Positions 8,166 through 17,568 of a DNA stretch of 64,000 bases are shown piece by piece (the first letter of the stretch is position 1; each line of letters begins with the position of its first letter). The notes under the pieces are model-generated. The model did not search any database. It was not told the origin of the DNA and saw nothing but the letters and a program-made list of their open reading frames with translations. The position numbers were made by a program, and so were the translations under genes. The stretch is from Azorhizobium sp943371865 (GTDB lineage: Bacteria > Pseudomonadota > Alphaproteobacteria > Rhizobiales > Xanthobacteraceae). The stretch is taken from positions 1 to 64,000 of the forward strand of contig NZ_CALRWL010000002.1 of assembly GCF_943371865.1 (NCBI RefSeq). The letters run 5' to 3'.

Positions 8166-10544
8166 ATGACCGCCAGCATCGTCACCCCCATCGGCGCCTC
8201 TGTCCGGCGCAAGGAAGACCACCGCTTCATCACCGGCAAGGGCCGCTACACCGATGACATGGCCCGGCCCGGACAGGCGCACGCCTATTTCCTGCGCTCT
8301 CCGGTGGCCCATGCCAACATCCGCAGCCTGGATACCTCGGCCGCCGCTGCCATGCCGGGCGTGGTGGGCATTCTCACCGGCGCGGATCTCGCCGCCGACG
8401 GGGTGGGCGATCTCATCTGCGGCTGGATGATCCATTCGGTGGATGGCACCCCCATGCGCATGGGCTCCCATCCGGCGCTGGCCAAGGGCAAGGTGCGCTA
8501 TGTGGGCGACCATGTGGCAGTGGTGATCGCCGAGACCCTCAACCAAGCCAAGGATGCGGCCGCCGCCATCGTGGTGGATTACGACGTTCTGCCCGCAGTG
8601 GCCGAGACCGGCCGTGCCCGCGCGGCGGACGCGCCGCAGCTGCATGAGGTGGCGCCCGGCAACACCGCTTTCTCCTGGGAACTGGGCGATGCGGCGGCCA
8701 CCGACGCGGCCTTCGCCCAGGCGGCGCATGTGATCCCCCTGGATCTGGTGAACAACCGCCTCGCCCCCAACCCCATCGAGCCCCGTGCGGCCATCGGCGA
8801 ATATGACAGCGGCGACGATGCCTTCACCCTCTGGACCACCAGCCAGAATCCGCATCTGGCGCGGCTGGTGCTCTCCGCCTTCGTGGGGCTGGCGCCGGAG
8901 CACAAACTGCGGGTGATCGCGCCCGACGTGGGCGGCGGCTTCGGCTCCAAGATCTTCATCTATGCGGAAGAAACCGTGTGCACCTGGGCGGCCAAGAAAG
9001 TAGGCCGGCCGGTGAAATGGACCTCGGATCGCTCGGAGGCCTTCCTCTCCGATGCCCATGGCCGCGACCACATCACCCGTGCGGAGCTGGCGGTGAACGG
9101 GGAGGGCAAGATCCTCGGCTTCCGGGTGAAGACCACCGCCAATATGGGCGCCTATCTCTCCACCTTCGCCTCGGCCATTCCCACCTATCTCTATGCCACC
9201 CTGCTGTCCGGCCAGTACGACATCCCGGCCATCCATTGCCATGTGGACGCGGTCTATACCAACACCGCGCCGGTGGATGCCTATCGCGGCGCCGGGCGGC
9301 CGGAGGCCACCTTCCTGGTGGAGCGGATCGTCGAGATCGCGGCGCGTACCCTGGGCATGGACGGGGCGGAGTTCCGCCGGCGCAACTTCATCACCAGCTT
9401 CCCGCACCAGACGCCGGTGATCATGGCCTATGACGCCGGCGACTATGCCGCCTCACTCGACAAGGCGCTGGCCATGGCCGACTACGCCGGCTTCCCCGCC
9501 CGCAAGGCTGCCGCTGCGGCCAAGGGCAAGCTGCGCGGCATCGGCCTGTCCAATTATATCGAGGCCTGCGGCATCGCTCCTTCGGCGGCAGTTGGGTCGC
9601 TGGGGGCCGGCGTCGGCCTGTGGGAAAGCGCCGAGGTGCGGGTCAACCCCACCGGCAATGTGGAAGTGCTCACCGGCTCGCACAGCCACGGCCAAGGGCA
9701 CGAGACCACGTTCGCGCAACTGGTGTCCTCGCGCCTGGGCATTCCCATCGATCAGGTCAGCATCGTCCATGGCGATACCGACAAGGTGCAGTTCGGCATG
9801 GGCACCTATGGCTCGCGTTCCGGCGCGGTGGGCATGTCGGCCATCTTCAAGGCTTTGGACAAGGTGGAGGCCAAGGCTAAGAAGATCGCCGCCCACATGC
9901 TGGAGGCCTCCGAGGGTGACATCGAGTTCAAGGACGGCCGCTTCACCGTCGCCGGCACCGACCGGGGCCTCGCCTTCGCGGAAGTGGCGCTGAATGCCTA
10001 TGTGGCGCACAAATTCCCCACCTCGGAGATTGAGCCGGGCCTGAAGGAAGGCGCCTTCTACGACCCGACCAATTTCACCTTCCCCGCCGGCTGCCATGTC
10101 TGCGAGGTGGAGGTGGATCCCGACACCGGCGAGACCCAAATCGTGCAGTTCGTGGCGGTGGATGATTTCGGCGTGGTCATCAACCCGATGATCGTCGAGG
10201 GCCAGGTGCATGGCGGCATCGCCCAGGGCGTGGGCCAGGCGCTGCTGGAGGCGGTGCATTATGACGGCGACGGCCAGCTCGTGACCGGCTCGTTCATGGA
10301 TTACACCATGCCGCGGGCGGAGAATTTGCCGTCGTTCAAGGTCGGCCTCACCGAGACCCGCTGCCCATCCAACCCGCTGGGCATCAAGGGCTGCGGCGAA
10401 GCCGGGGCCATTGCGGCGCCGCCGGCGGTCATCAATGCCCTGACAGACGCATTAGGCACCGAGGACATCCCCATGCCCGCCACGCCCGCCAGGCTGTGGC
10501 AGATCATCCAGGCGCGCCGCGCGGTGGCCCAGGCGGCGGAATAG
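8166..10544 (+). CDS. coxL: Molybdenum hydroxylase large subunit, form II CoxL-type
   Basis: Catalytic subunit binding Mo-molybdopterin cytosine dinucleotide, 792 residues from the ATG at 8166 (GGGAGGACATTTC upstream). It starts IGASVRRKEDHRFITGKGRY, has DVGGGFGSKIF and GHGQGHETTFAQL-type cofactor loops (here SHGQGHETTFAQL), and ends with KGCGEAGAIAAPPAV, which holds the catalytic glutamate. The active-site loop is AYRGAGR at residues 372-378. Form I enzymes with proven CO oxidation carry AYXCSFR with the Cu-binding cysteine; AYRGAGR marks form II. Gene order S-L-M also fits form II. The real substrate is therefore uncertain and need not be CO. Confidence 0.93.
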   Translation: MTASIVTPIGASVRRKEDHRFITGKGRYTDDMARPGQAHAYFLRSPVAHANIRSLDTSAAAAMPGVVGILTGADLAADGVGDLICGWMIHSVDGTPMRMGSHPALAKGKVRYVGDHVAVVIAETLNQAKDAAAAIVVDYDVLPAVAETGRARAADAPQLHEVAPGNTAFSWELGDAAATDAAFAQAAHVIPLDLVNNRLAPNPIEPRAAIGEYDSGDDAFTLWTTSQNPHLARLVLSAFVGLAPEHKLRVIAPDVGGGFGSKIFIYAEETVCTWAAKKVGRPVKWTSDRSEAFLSDAHGRDHITRAELAVNGEGKILGFRVKTTANMGAYLSTFASAIPTYLYATLLSGQYDIPAIHCHVDAVYTNTAPVDAYRGAGRPEATFLVERIVEIAARTLGMDGAEFRRRNFITSFPHQTPVIMAYDAGDYAASLDKALAMADYAGFPARKAAAAAKGKLRGIGLSNYIEACGIAPSAAVGSLGAGVGLWESAEVRVNPTGNVEVLTGSHSHGQGHETTFAQLVSSRLGIPIDQVSIVHGDTDKVQFGMGTYGSRSGAVGMSAIFKALDKVEAKAKKIAAHMLEASEGDIEFKDGRFTVAGTDRGLAFAEVALNAYVAHKFPTSEIEPGLKEGAFYDPTNFTFPAGCHVCEVEVDPDTGETQIVQFVAVDDFGVVINPMIVEGQVHGGIAQGVGQALLEAVHYDGDGQLVTGSFMDYTMPRAENLPSFKVGLTETRCPSNPLGIKGCGEAGAIAAPPAVINALTDALGTEDIPMPATPARLWQIIQARRAVAQAAE

Positions 10545-10628
10545 CGCCGCCCTCGCCATCCGCTTTGACCCATTTGCGCTCGCGGCCATGTGTCGGCCCG
10601 GGCCGGACACCAGATCAGGAGACAGGCC

Positions 10629-11429
10629 ATGTATGCCTTCGACTATGAGCGCCCTTCCGCCGTCGACGCTGCCGTTGCCCTGCTGCGCTCGGTGGAGGAG
10701 CCCAAGGTGCTGGCCGGCGGCCAGACCTTGCTGCCGACCCTGAAGCAGCGGCTGGCGCAGCCCGGCACCCTCGTGGATCTCGCCCGCATTCCCGGCCTCT
10801 CAGCCATTGAGCGGCGGGGGGAGGGACTGTCGATCGGTGCCATGGCGCGGCATGCCGCCGTGGCGACCTCGCCGCTGGTGCGGGAGGCGATCCCCGCCCT
10901 CGCTGAGTTGGCGGGCATGATCGGCGATCCGGCGGTGCGCAATCGCGGCACCCTGGGTGGCTCCATCGCCAACAATGATCCCACCGCCGACTATCCCGCC
11001 GCCTGCCTGGCCCTGGGCGCGACCATCATCACCAGTGCCCGCCAACTGGCGGCGGACGATTTCTTCACCGGCCTGTTTGAAACCGCGCTGGCGGAGGACG
11101 AACTGGTGCTGGCGGTGGAGTTCCCGCTGCCGGCCCGCGCCGGTTACGCCAAGTTCCGCAATCCTGCCTCGCGCTATGCCATGGCGGGGGTGTTCATCGC
11201 TCAGGGGGCTGACGGCATCCGTGTGGCCGTCACCGGCGCCGGCCAGGGCGGCGTGTTCCGCTGGACCGCCGCCGAAGAGGCCTTGGCCGCGGATTTCCGG
11301 GTCGAAAGCCTGGCGGACATCGCTCTGGATGCGGATGACATCATGTCTGACCTGCACGGCAGCGCTGATTATAGAACGCATTTAGTTAAAATCATGGCGA
11401 AACACGCCATGGTTGCAGCTCTGAGGTAG
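10629..11429 (+). CDS. coxM: Molybdenum hydroxylase medium subunit CoxM, FAD-binding
   Basis: Flavin subunit that accepts electrons from CoxS, 266 residues from the ATG at 10629 with AGGAGACAGGCC before it. FAD-binding motifs of the family are clear: LAGGQTLLPTLKQRLAQP near residue 30 and RNRGTLGGSIANNDPTADYP near 105. The C-terminal domain (YRTHLVKIMAKHA) matches CoxM/CutM proteins. It completes the S-L-M trio. The 115 bp to the next gene show no clear terminator, so transcription may continue into the TauE-like and coxDE genes. Confidence 0.94.
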   Translation: MYAFDYERPSAVDAAVALLRSVEEPKVLAGGQTLLPTLKQRLAQPGTLVDLARIPGLSAIERRGEGLSIGAMARHAAVATSPLVREAIPALAELAGMIGDPAVRNRGTLGGSIANNDPTADYPAACLALGATIITSARQLAADDFFTGLFETALAEDELVLAVEFPLPARAGYAKFRNPASRYAMAGVFIAQGADGIRVAVTGAGQGGVFRWTAAEEALAADFRVESLADIALDADDIMSDLHGSADYRTHLVKIMAKHAMVAALR

Positions 11430-11544
11430 GCAGGTAGCTACTACGGCGTTATTCGTCGATAACTAAGCAGAAGTCGTCAGAATTTCATGGTTTTAGTGGA
11501 AGGAGAGGTCGTATCTTGCTCGGGCGCCTGAAGGGGGGGTCCAA

Positions 11545-12360
11545 ATGGCGTCGAGCTCATTTCCTGATGTTGTCGAGTTCGCCCTGGCGTTGCTTGCGTC
11601 AGGCGCGCTTGCGGGGTTGCTTGCTGGTCTGTTCGGGATCAGCGGAGGGCTGGTGATTGTTCCCGTGCTTCACCCGCTTTTCACAACCTTGGGTGTGCAT
11701 AATACGATTGTCGTTCATATGGCGGCGGCGGTTTCCGTTGGCCTTATGATCCTGACCGTTGGCCGTGCGTTGCTTCAGCGGCGCAATGGGCTTGGGGAGG
11801 GCGATGGCCAGCCTCGGGCTTGGCTCTGGCCGATTCCAGCGGGCGCCGTCGCCGCAAGCGTGGTGGTCGCCGCCCTGCCGGGGCCGGAAATGCAGTTCAT
11901 CTTCACCATCGCCATCCTGGCGGCGGCCGTGAAGATGCTGTTTTTCTCCAGCCCGGCCGGCATCACCGCCGCCCAGGGCGGGCCCAGCAAGGCCTCCTTC
12001 AGCAAGGCCTCCTTCAGCCTGCCCGGCGCCGGCTGGGGCCTTGAGTGGAAAGCGGGTGCCGATCGGGCCTCACGCGCATTTCAGCGTTTCGCCCAGTCCC
12101 CGGCAGCCACCTGTGCGCTGCTGGCTATTCCCGGCGTCATCGTCCTTGCCATGGCCGGGTTTGGCGAGCCGCGCCTGCCGGCCGGGATCATGGGCTATCT
12201 CAATGCGTTGGGCGTCGTGGTGATCTTGGTGACGTCCACATTGCTGGCGCCGGTGGGCGCAGAATTGTCCGGCCAGTTCCCCAAGCGCGTGCTGGAAGTC
12301 AGCTTCGGCATCTTCCTGCTGCTGGTGGCCGCCGAGTTCGCGTTTGAGCTGCTGGTCTGA
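11545..12360 (+). CDS. TauE/SafE family sulfite/organosulfonate exporter-like permease
   Basis: A 271-residue membrane protein opening with the family signature GALAGLLAGLFGISGGLVIVP, followed by hydrophobic helices and a C-terminal helix pair. TauE/SafE proteins move sulfite, sulfoacetate or other small anions; the substrate here is unknown. A hydrophilic loop around residues 147-158 contains a tandem 15-bp duplication (11986-12015) encoding SKASFSKASF. It lies inside the cox cluster in the same direction, so co-expression with the hydroxylase is likely and a role in product or substrate movement is plausible. Confidence 0.85.
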   Translation: MASSSFPDVVEFALALLASGALAGLLAGLFGISGGLVIVPVLHPLFTTLGVHNTIVVHMAAAVSVGLMILTVGRALLQRRNGLGEGDGQPRAWLWPIPAGAVAASVVVAALPGPEMQFIFTIAILAAAVKMLFFSSPAGITAAQGGPSKASFSKASFSLPGAGWGLEWKAGADRASRAFQRFAQSPAATCALLAIPGVIVLAMAGFGEPRLPAGIMGYLNALGVVVILVTSTLLAPVGAELSGQFPKRVLEVSFGIFLLLVAAEFAFELLV

Positions 12361-12414
12361 GCTTTCCTGTCGGGGAGGCTTCCGGCATCTGGCATCCCGC
12401 GGTAAACCTGGGGG

Positions 12415-13341
12415 ATGCCTGATCCCGCTGCCTTCCCGCCTGCGTCCATCGATGCCACTGCCGCGCTGCTCACGGGCGCAGGCTATGTGCCGGATCGGGC
12501 GCTCTCAACGGTTGTTCATCTCGCCCTGCGCATGGGCCGCCCCTTGCTGCTGGAGGGCGAGGCCGGAGTGGGCAAGACCGAGGTGGCGCGCACCCTCGCC
12601 AAGGCACTGGGCCGTCGCCTGATCCGCCTGCAATGCTACGAGGGGCTGGACTTGGCCGCGGCGGCCTATGAATGGAACTATGCGGCGCAGATGATCGCCA
12701 TCCGGCTGTCGGAAGCTGCCGGCGAAAGCGACAAGGCCAGCATCGCCTCCGACGTCTTCTCCGAGCGCTATCTGCTGCGCCGGCCGCTGCTGGAGGCCCT
12801 GAGCCCCGATCCCGCCGGACCGCCGGTGCTGTTGATCGACGAACTGGACCGCACCGACGAGGCGTTCGAGGCCTTCCTTTTGGAAGTGCTGTCGGAGTTC
12901 CAGATCACCATTCCCGAATTGGGTACGGTGAAGGCTGCGGCGCCGCCCATCATCATTCTGACCTCCAACCGCACCCGCGAGATCCATGACGCGCTGAAGC
13001 GGCGCTGCCTGTACCATTGGGTGGACTATCCCACCGCCGAGCGGGAACTGGAGATCCTGCGGGCGCGTCTGCCCCATGTGGGCGAGGCGCTGTCACGGCA
13101 GGTGGTGGCGTTCGTCCAGGCGATCCGCAAGGAGGACCTGTTCAAGGTTCCCGGCGTGGCGGAGACGCTGGATTGGGCCACGGCTCTGGTGGAACTGGAT
13201 GCGGTGGCGGTGGACCCGGCCCTGGCGGGCGACACCTTGGGCGTGCTGCTGAAGTATCAGGACGACATCGCCAAGACCGATGCCCCCGCCATCACCCGCC
13301 TGCTGGCCGAGGCGCGGCGGGCGAGCGCGGAGGCCCCATGA
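12415..13341 (+). CDS. coxD: MoxR-family AAA+ ATPase, CoxD-like
   Basis: A 308-residue AAA+ ATPase with Walker A EGEAGVGKTEVA (near residue 45), Walker B VLLIDELDRTDEAFEAFLLE, sensor 1 ILTSNRTREIHDALKRRC and the MoxR-type lid. In Oligotropha, CoxD is needed to build the sulfur- and copper-containing Mo site of CO dehydrogenase; in form II clusters the same maturation role is inferred. The gene is followed at once by a vWA protein, the usual MoxR-vWA pair. The assigned ATG lies just after a G-rich stretch; an internal start a few codons later is possible. Confidence 0.92.
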   Translation: MPDPAAFPPASIDATAALLTGAGYVPDRALSTVVHLALRMGRPLLLEGEAGVGKTEVARTLAKALGRRLIRLQCYEGLDLAAAAYEWNYAAQMIAIRLSEAAGESDKASIASDVFSERYLLRRPLLEALSPDPAGPPVLLIDELDRTDEAFEAFLLEVLSEFQITIPELGTVKAAAPPIIILTSNRTREIHDALKRRCLYHWVDYPTAERELEILRARLPHVGEALSRQVVAFVQAIRKEDLFKVPGVAETLDWATALVELDAVAVDPALAGDTLGVLLKYQDDIAKTDAPAITRLLAEARRASAEAP

Positions 13342-13354
13342 AGCCGCTGCGGCC

Positions 13355-14569
13355 ATGAGCGAAGGCCGCCTCGCGCAGAACGTGCTCTATTTCGGCCGCG
13401 CCCTGCGCGCCGCCGGCCTGGGCGTGGGGCCGGGGACGATGCTGGATGCGGCGGAGGCCATGCGGATTGCCGGCATTGGCAGTCGCGAGGATCTCTATTG
13501 GACCCTGCATGCGGTGTTCGTGTCGCGGCGCGAGGACCATGCGGTGTTCGATCAGGCGTTCCAGCTGTTCTGGCGCCGCCGCGCTGCCGGCGACAAGCTG
13601 ATGGCGCTGCTCTCGCCGGTGGCGGTGCCCGTCGCCCCGCAAGCGCCCAAGCCGGGCCTGCGCCGGGTGGAGGAGGCGTTCTTCGCGGGGGGAAACAAGC
13701 CGCAACCCGAGGCGCCGCCGGAGATCGAGGTGGATGCCCGCCTCACCGCCTCCGATGCGGATGTCCTGCGCACCCGCGACTTCGCCCAGATGAGCGCGGA
13801 GGAACTGGAGCAGGCCCGCTGCCGCATCGCCGCGCTGAACATGCCCGACGACCGGGTCCGCACCCGGCGGCTGACGCCGGACCCGCGCGGCCGGCTGGTG
13901 GACATGCGCGCGGCCTTGCGGGCCTCGCTGGCCACCGGCGGCGCCTTCATTCCCCTGCGCCGGCGCGGGCCGAGCGAGCGCCCGCCGCCGGTGGTGGCGC
14001 TGGTGGACATCTCCGGTTCCATGAGCGACTACGCCCGCCCGGTGCTGCACTTCCTGCACGCGCTCACGGCGCGGCGGCGGGTAGAGACCTTCCTGTTCGG
14101 CACCCGGCTCACCAATGTCAGCCGCGCCCTGCGCCACCGCGATGGAGATGCGGCGCTGGCGGGGGTGGCGCAGATGGTGCCGGACTGGTCGGGCGGCACC
14201 CGCATCGCCCCTTCGCTGCGGGCGTTCAACAAGGACTGGTCGCGGCGGGTGATGGCGCAGAACCCGGTGGTGCTGCTGGTCACCGATGGCCTGGAGCGCG
14301 ATGCCGATGACACCTTGTCCCGTGAAATGGACCGGCTGCACCGGTCCTGCCGGCGTCTGGTGTGGCTCAATCCCTTGCTGCGCTATGCCGCCTTCGAGCC
14401 CCGCGCCCGTGGGGTGAAGGCGATGCTGCCGCATGTGGACGAGTTTCGCCCGGTGCATGATCTGGCCAGCCTGGAAGGGCTGGTGAAGGCCCTGTCGGGG
14501 GCACCGCAGCCGGTGGCCGGGGTGCGGCGGGCTGGAAGGCACAGCAGGATGGAAGGGACACTGCAATGA
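13355..14569 (+). CDS. coxE: von Willebrand factor A domain protein, CoxE-like
   Basis: A 404-residue protein from the ATG at 13355 (MSEGRLAQNVLYFGRALRAA). The C-terminal half is a vWA domain with the metal-ion site DISGSMS near residue 218 and VLLVTDGLERDADD further on. The N-terminal half is helical and charged (ADVLRTRDFAQMSAEE). CoxE proteins pair with the MoxR ATPase CoxD in maturing the Mo enzyme. The frame is open further upstream, but that part overlaps coxD. Its stop overlaps the next start by 4 bp (ATGA). Confidence 0.92.
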   Translation: MSEGRLAQNVLYFGRALRAAGLGVGPGTMLDAAEAMRIAGIGSREDLYWTLHAVFVSRREDHAVFDQAFQLFWRRRAAGDKLMALLSPVAVPVAPQAPKPGLRRVEEAFFAGGNKPQPEAPPEIEVDARLTASDADVLRTRDFAQMSAEELEQARCRIAALNMPDDRVRTRRLTPDPRGRLVDMRAALRASLATGGAFIPLRRRGPSERPPPVVALVDISGSMSDYARPVLHFLHALTARRRVETFLFGTRLTNVSRALRHRDGDAALAGVAQMVPDWSGGTRIAPSLRAFNKDWSRRVMAQNPVVLLVTDGLERDADDTLSREMDRLHRSCRRLVWLNPLLRYAAFEPRARGVKAMLPHVDEFRPVHDLASLEGLVKALSGAPQPVAGVRRAGRHSRMEGTLQ

Positions 14570-15024
14570 CCCGTGTCACCGATCTGTTCACCATCGGCTA
14601 TGAACAGACCACGCCGGCGGCGTTCCAGGCGCAGCTGAGCGGGGCGAAGGTCGGGCTCCTGGTGGACGTGCGCGCGGTCGCTGCGTCGCGGCGGCCGGGA
14701 TTTTCCAAGACCGCTTTGGCCGCCGGCATCGCTGAGCACGGCATCGCCTATGTGCATCTGCGCGCCCTCGGCACGCCCGCCGATGGCCGCGCGGCCGCGC
14801 GCAAGGGCGATGTGGCCAGCCTGTGGCGCATCTATGAAGCCCATCTCGCCACGCCTGCGGCCCGGGAGGCCCTTGATGAGCTCACCGCGCTCGCCCAGGG
14901 CCGCCGGATCTGCCTGCTGTGCTTCGAGCGGCATGCGGAGGGGTGTCACCGGCTGCGTCTGGCGCAGATCCTGTGCGAGCGGCTGGACGTGCCGGTCACC
15001 CATCTGGTGCCCGACCCGTTCTGA
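14566..15024 (+). CDS. DUF488 domain protein
   Basis: A 152-residue protein with DUF488 hallmarks: FTIGYEQTTPAAF at the start, LLVDVRAVAASRRPGFSK, then YVHLRALGTP and the cysteine-containing LLCFERHAEGCHRLRLA near the C-terminus. The biochemical role of the family is not established. The start codon overlaps the coxE stop (ATGA), so it is translationally coupled to the vWA protein and probably part of the hydroxylase maturation operon. The conserved Cys-His region could bind metal or handle sulfur, which is inference only. Confidence 0.88.
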   Translation: MTRVTDLFTIGYEQTTPAAFQAQLSGAKVGLLVDVRAVAASRRPGFSKTALAAGIAEHGIAYVHLRALGTPADGRAAARKGDVASLWRIYEAHLATPAAREALDELTALAQGRRICLLCFERHAEGCHRLRLAQILCERLDVPVTHLVPDPF

Positions 15025-15041
15025 CCCGCGACCGCGATCTC

Positions 15042-16241
15042 TCAGACCGTGCGGCGCTTGAGCCGGAACACCATCACCACCCCGACGATGCAGGCCAGCG
15101 CGCCGGCGAGGAACACCGACGAAAACCCCGCCCGCGCCACCATCAGCCCGGCCAGCGGCCCGGTGAGGCCCAAAGCGATGTCCATGAAGGCGGTGAAGCT
15201 GCCGATGGCGACGCCCTGGCTCTCGCGCGGTACCCGGCGCACCGCGTCCACGCCCATGGCCGGGAACACCAGGGAGAAGCCGGCGCCGGTGAGGAACGCC
15301 CCCAGCCACGCCACTTCCATCTGCGGCGCGCCCCACAGCAGGGCTTGCCCGATCCCCTCGATGACCAGCGAGACGATGGACACCACCGCGCCGCCGTAGC
15401 GGTCCGGGGTGTGGGAGAACAGCAGCCGCGCCACCACGAAGCCGGCGCCATAGAGCGACAAGGCAATGCCGGCGCCGGACCAGCCGCGCTCGGCGAACGT
15501 GAGCACCACGAAGCTGCCCAGCAGCGCAAACGGGGCGGTGGACAGCGACAGCACCAGCCCATGGCGCCAGATCAGGCCCACCACCTGGAAGAAGGGCATG
15601 CGCGGGGCGCCGCCCTTGGCCGCCTTCGGCACACCGGGCAGCATGAGAGCGATCATCAGACCCAGCAAGGGACAGGCCGCCGCCAGGGCGGCCACAGCGG
15701 CAAAGCCGAAGCTGTCCTGCACCAGCACGCCGATGGGCGCACCCACCGCCAAGGCGGCCATGACCGCAATGCCGTTCCAGCCCATCACCAAGCCGGTCTG
15801 AGCCGGGCCGAGGCGGCCGATGCCCCAGGACAGCAGGCCGGTGATGAACAGGCTTTCCGCCAGTCCCAGCACCATGCGGCCGCAGACCAGCACCGCCAGG
15901 CTCAGTTCGGGCGAGGCCACGGCCAGGGAGGCGAGATAGGAGAGGCCGGAGAGCGCCGCCAGCGGCAGGCCGGTGATCACCGCCCACTTGGCGCCGCGGA
16001 TGTCCACCATCCCCCCCATGACGCCGCGGGTCAGGACGGTGACCAGGGATTGGCTGCCCACCACGGCGCCGACGATGACGGCGCCGAAGCCGAGCCCGTC
16101 ATGCACGCGCACCGGCAACACCGGCAGCGGAATGCCGATGGCCAGCATGGCCAGGAACGAAGTGATGGTGAGCGGAATGAGACGCGGAATGACGCTGAAC
16201 AGCGCCGCATTGCCGCGGTGCGGAGGAGGAGACTGTGACAT
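15042..16241 (-). CDS. MFS transporter, 12-TM, YfcJ/YhhS-like
   Basis: A 399-residue major facilitator protein with about 12 hydrophobic helices. The TM2-TM3 loop motif region reads GGMVDIRGAKWAVI and the second half contains HTPDRYGGAVVSIV, the duplicated MFS signature. The N-terminal LPVLPVRVHDGLGFGAVIVG resembles the YfcJ/YhhS (arabinose-efflux-like) branch. It converges on the DUF488 gene with only 17 bp between, so it is not part of the cox operon. Substrate unknown; efflux is more likely than uptake by family resemblance. Confidence 0.85.
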   Translation of the reverse strand: MSQSPPPHRGNAALFSVIPRLIPLTITSFLAMLAIGIPLPVLPVRVHDGLGFGAVIVGAVVGSQSLVTVLTRGVMGGMVDIRGAKWAVITGLPLAALSGLSYLASLAVASPELSLAVLVCGRMVLGLAESLFITGLLSWGIGRLGPAQTGLVMGWNGIAVMAALAVGAPIGVLVQDSFGFAAVAALAAACPLLGLMIALMLPGVPKAAKGGAPRMPFFQVVGLIWRHGLVLSLSTAPFALLGSFVVLTFAERGWSGAGIALSLYGAGFVVARLLFSHTPDRYGGAVVSIVSLVIEGIGQALLWGAPQMEVAWLGAFLTGAGFSLVFPAMGVDAVRRVPRESQGVAIGSFTAFMDIALGLTGPLAGLMVARAGFSSVFLAGALACIVGVVMVFRLKRRTV

Positions 16242-16434
16242 GGGAGAACGCGGCCTTCGTCGCGCGGCTGAGGAGCCGCTGCTGCGCGTTGCTTGACGTC
16301 AGACGCTTACGTGGAAGGCAAGCTTCCAATGCCCGGCTCTTTAGCGACGGGGTCCGCCGCGGTCAAGGCAGGGGACGCGCATTGGTCCGGTGATCGCGGC
16401 TGATGAGCATGGCCGCCGATCGGCTCAGGAGCCC

Positions 16435-17397
16435 TCAGCCCTTGAAGGTGATGGATTTTGCAATCTGCTCGATGGAATTCTTGGTGTCGCTCAGGCGGTC
16501 TTGGGGCACGATCGCCATCAGGCGGATGAAGCGCCCCTGCGCGCCGAAGGCCAGATATTGCGAGAACCGCCGCCCGTCGGCGGTGGTGCCGGTCAGCAGC
16601 AGCCCGTCCGCGCCGGCGAAGGGGACGCTGGTCTCGCCATCCACCGTGGCATTCTCCAGGCCATGGGTCGTTTCCAGCAAGGCCCGCGCCACCTGTTGGC
16701 GCTGGCTCGGGTCGATGGGCGCGGAGAGCTGGGAGGCGACGACAATCAAGGGCTGTGTTCCCTGCGGGTCCACGTCCCGCTCGCCGGCGGTCATGATGAC
16801 GGCGGAGCCGGCGATGGTGTTGACCACCCGGAACGGCGCGCTCGCGCTGATGGCGAAGGGCAGGCTCGCCACCTTGTCCGCCAGCGAGGGTTCCTTGCCC
16901 AGCTTCAGGGTGGCCAGGGATTGCTTGACCGCGGCCGCATTCAGCTTGCTGCCCTCGGGAGCCTGGAGGGTGATGAGGACGGTCTTCTCGCCCTTCAGCA
17001 CCATGAGCCATTTCCTGAACACCTGGTCCTTGACCGTCTGCGTGCCGCTGATGAGCGGAATGCGCCCGGCGCCGGTGGTGACCTGATCCAGCCCGGTTAC
17101 CGTGATTCCACGGGGCGCCAAGGCCGCGCGGGCGGCGCCGAGATCGGCGAACATGGCGGCGATCTTGTCATAGGCTTCGATGGGCAGTTCGGTGACCATC
17201 AGGCTGGAGAGCCCGTCGGCGCTGGCGAAACCGGAAAAGCCCGGGGCCGGGGCAAAGCCCTGCGGCGGCGTCACCGAGACTGTGGTGCCGCGCACGGCCT
17301 GAGGCGCCTGGGCCAGCGCGCCGGTGCCGGACAGCGGGATCACCGCCAGCAGGACCAGACAGCTGCGGACGAGAAATAACCGCGCGGCGTGGAACAT
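16435..17397 (-). CDS. Secreted hypothetical protein
   Basis: A 320-residue protein with no family I can name. The frame is open to 17472, but the ATG at 17397 has the ribosome site GCAGGAGATCCG and gives MFHAARLFLVRSCLVLLAV, a clear signal peptide with likely cleavage after GALA. The mature part is soluble-looking, with repeated motifs of the type FAGADGLLLTGTTADGRRF and KWLMVLKGEKTVLITLQAP, suggesting two related alpha/beta halves exposed in the periplasm. It sits alone on the minus strand between an MFS gene and the Mo-cofactor genes; no operon partner is obvious. Confidence 0.8.
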   Translation of the reverse strand: MFHAARLFLVRSCLVLLAVIPLSGTGALAQAPQAVRGTTVSVTPPQGFAPAPGFSGFASADGLSSLMVTELPIEAYDKIAAMFADLGAARAALAPRGITVTGLDQVTTGAGRIPLISGTQTVKDQVFRKWLMVLKGEKTVLITLQAPEGSKLNAAAVKQSLATLKLGKEPSLADKVASLPFAISASAPFRVVNTIAGSAVIMTAGERDVDPQGTQPLIVVASQLSAPIDPSQRQQVARALLETTHGLENATVDGETSVPFAGADGLLLTGTTADGRRFSQYLAFGAQGRFIRLMAIVPQDRLSDTKNSIEQIAKSITFKG

Positions 17398-17568
17398 CGG
17401 ATCTCCTGCGATCATGCTCATCGGCCCTTGGGCGATGGACCGTGTGCGCGTCTCGGCCATACGGCTTCGCAACCCGTCCGGGGTGACGCCATAGGCTGAT
17501 AGCGAGGCTGTACGCCATATTCAAATCCGCGGGCGCCGGATGCGATCACGTTGTGGTTGCCGCGCCGC

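Noticed and set aside
7450..10544. Form I (true aerobic CO-oxidising) CODH
   Set aside because: The CoxL loop is AYRGAGR instead of AYXCSFR, and gene order is S-L-M rather than M-S-L.
14383..15987. Minus-strand frame of 534 codons
   Set aside because: Shadow of coxE, DUF488 and the MFS gene; Gly/Arg-rich and without motifs.
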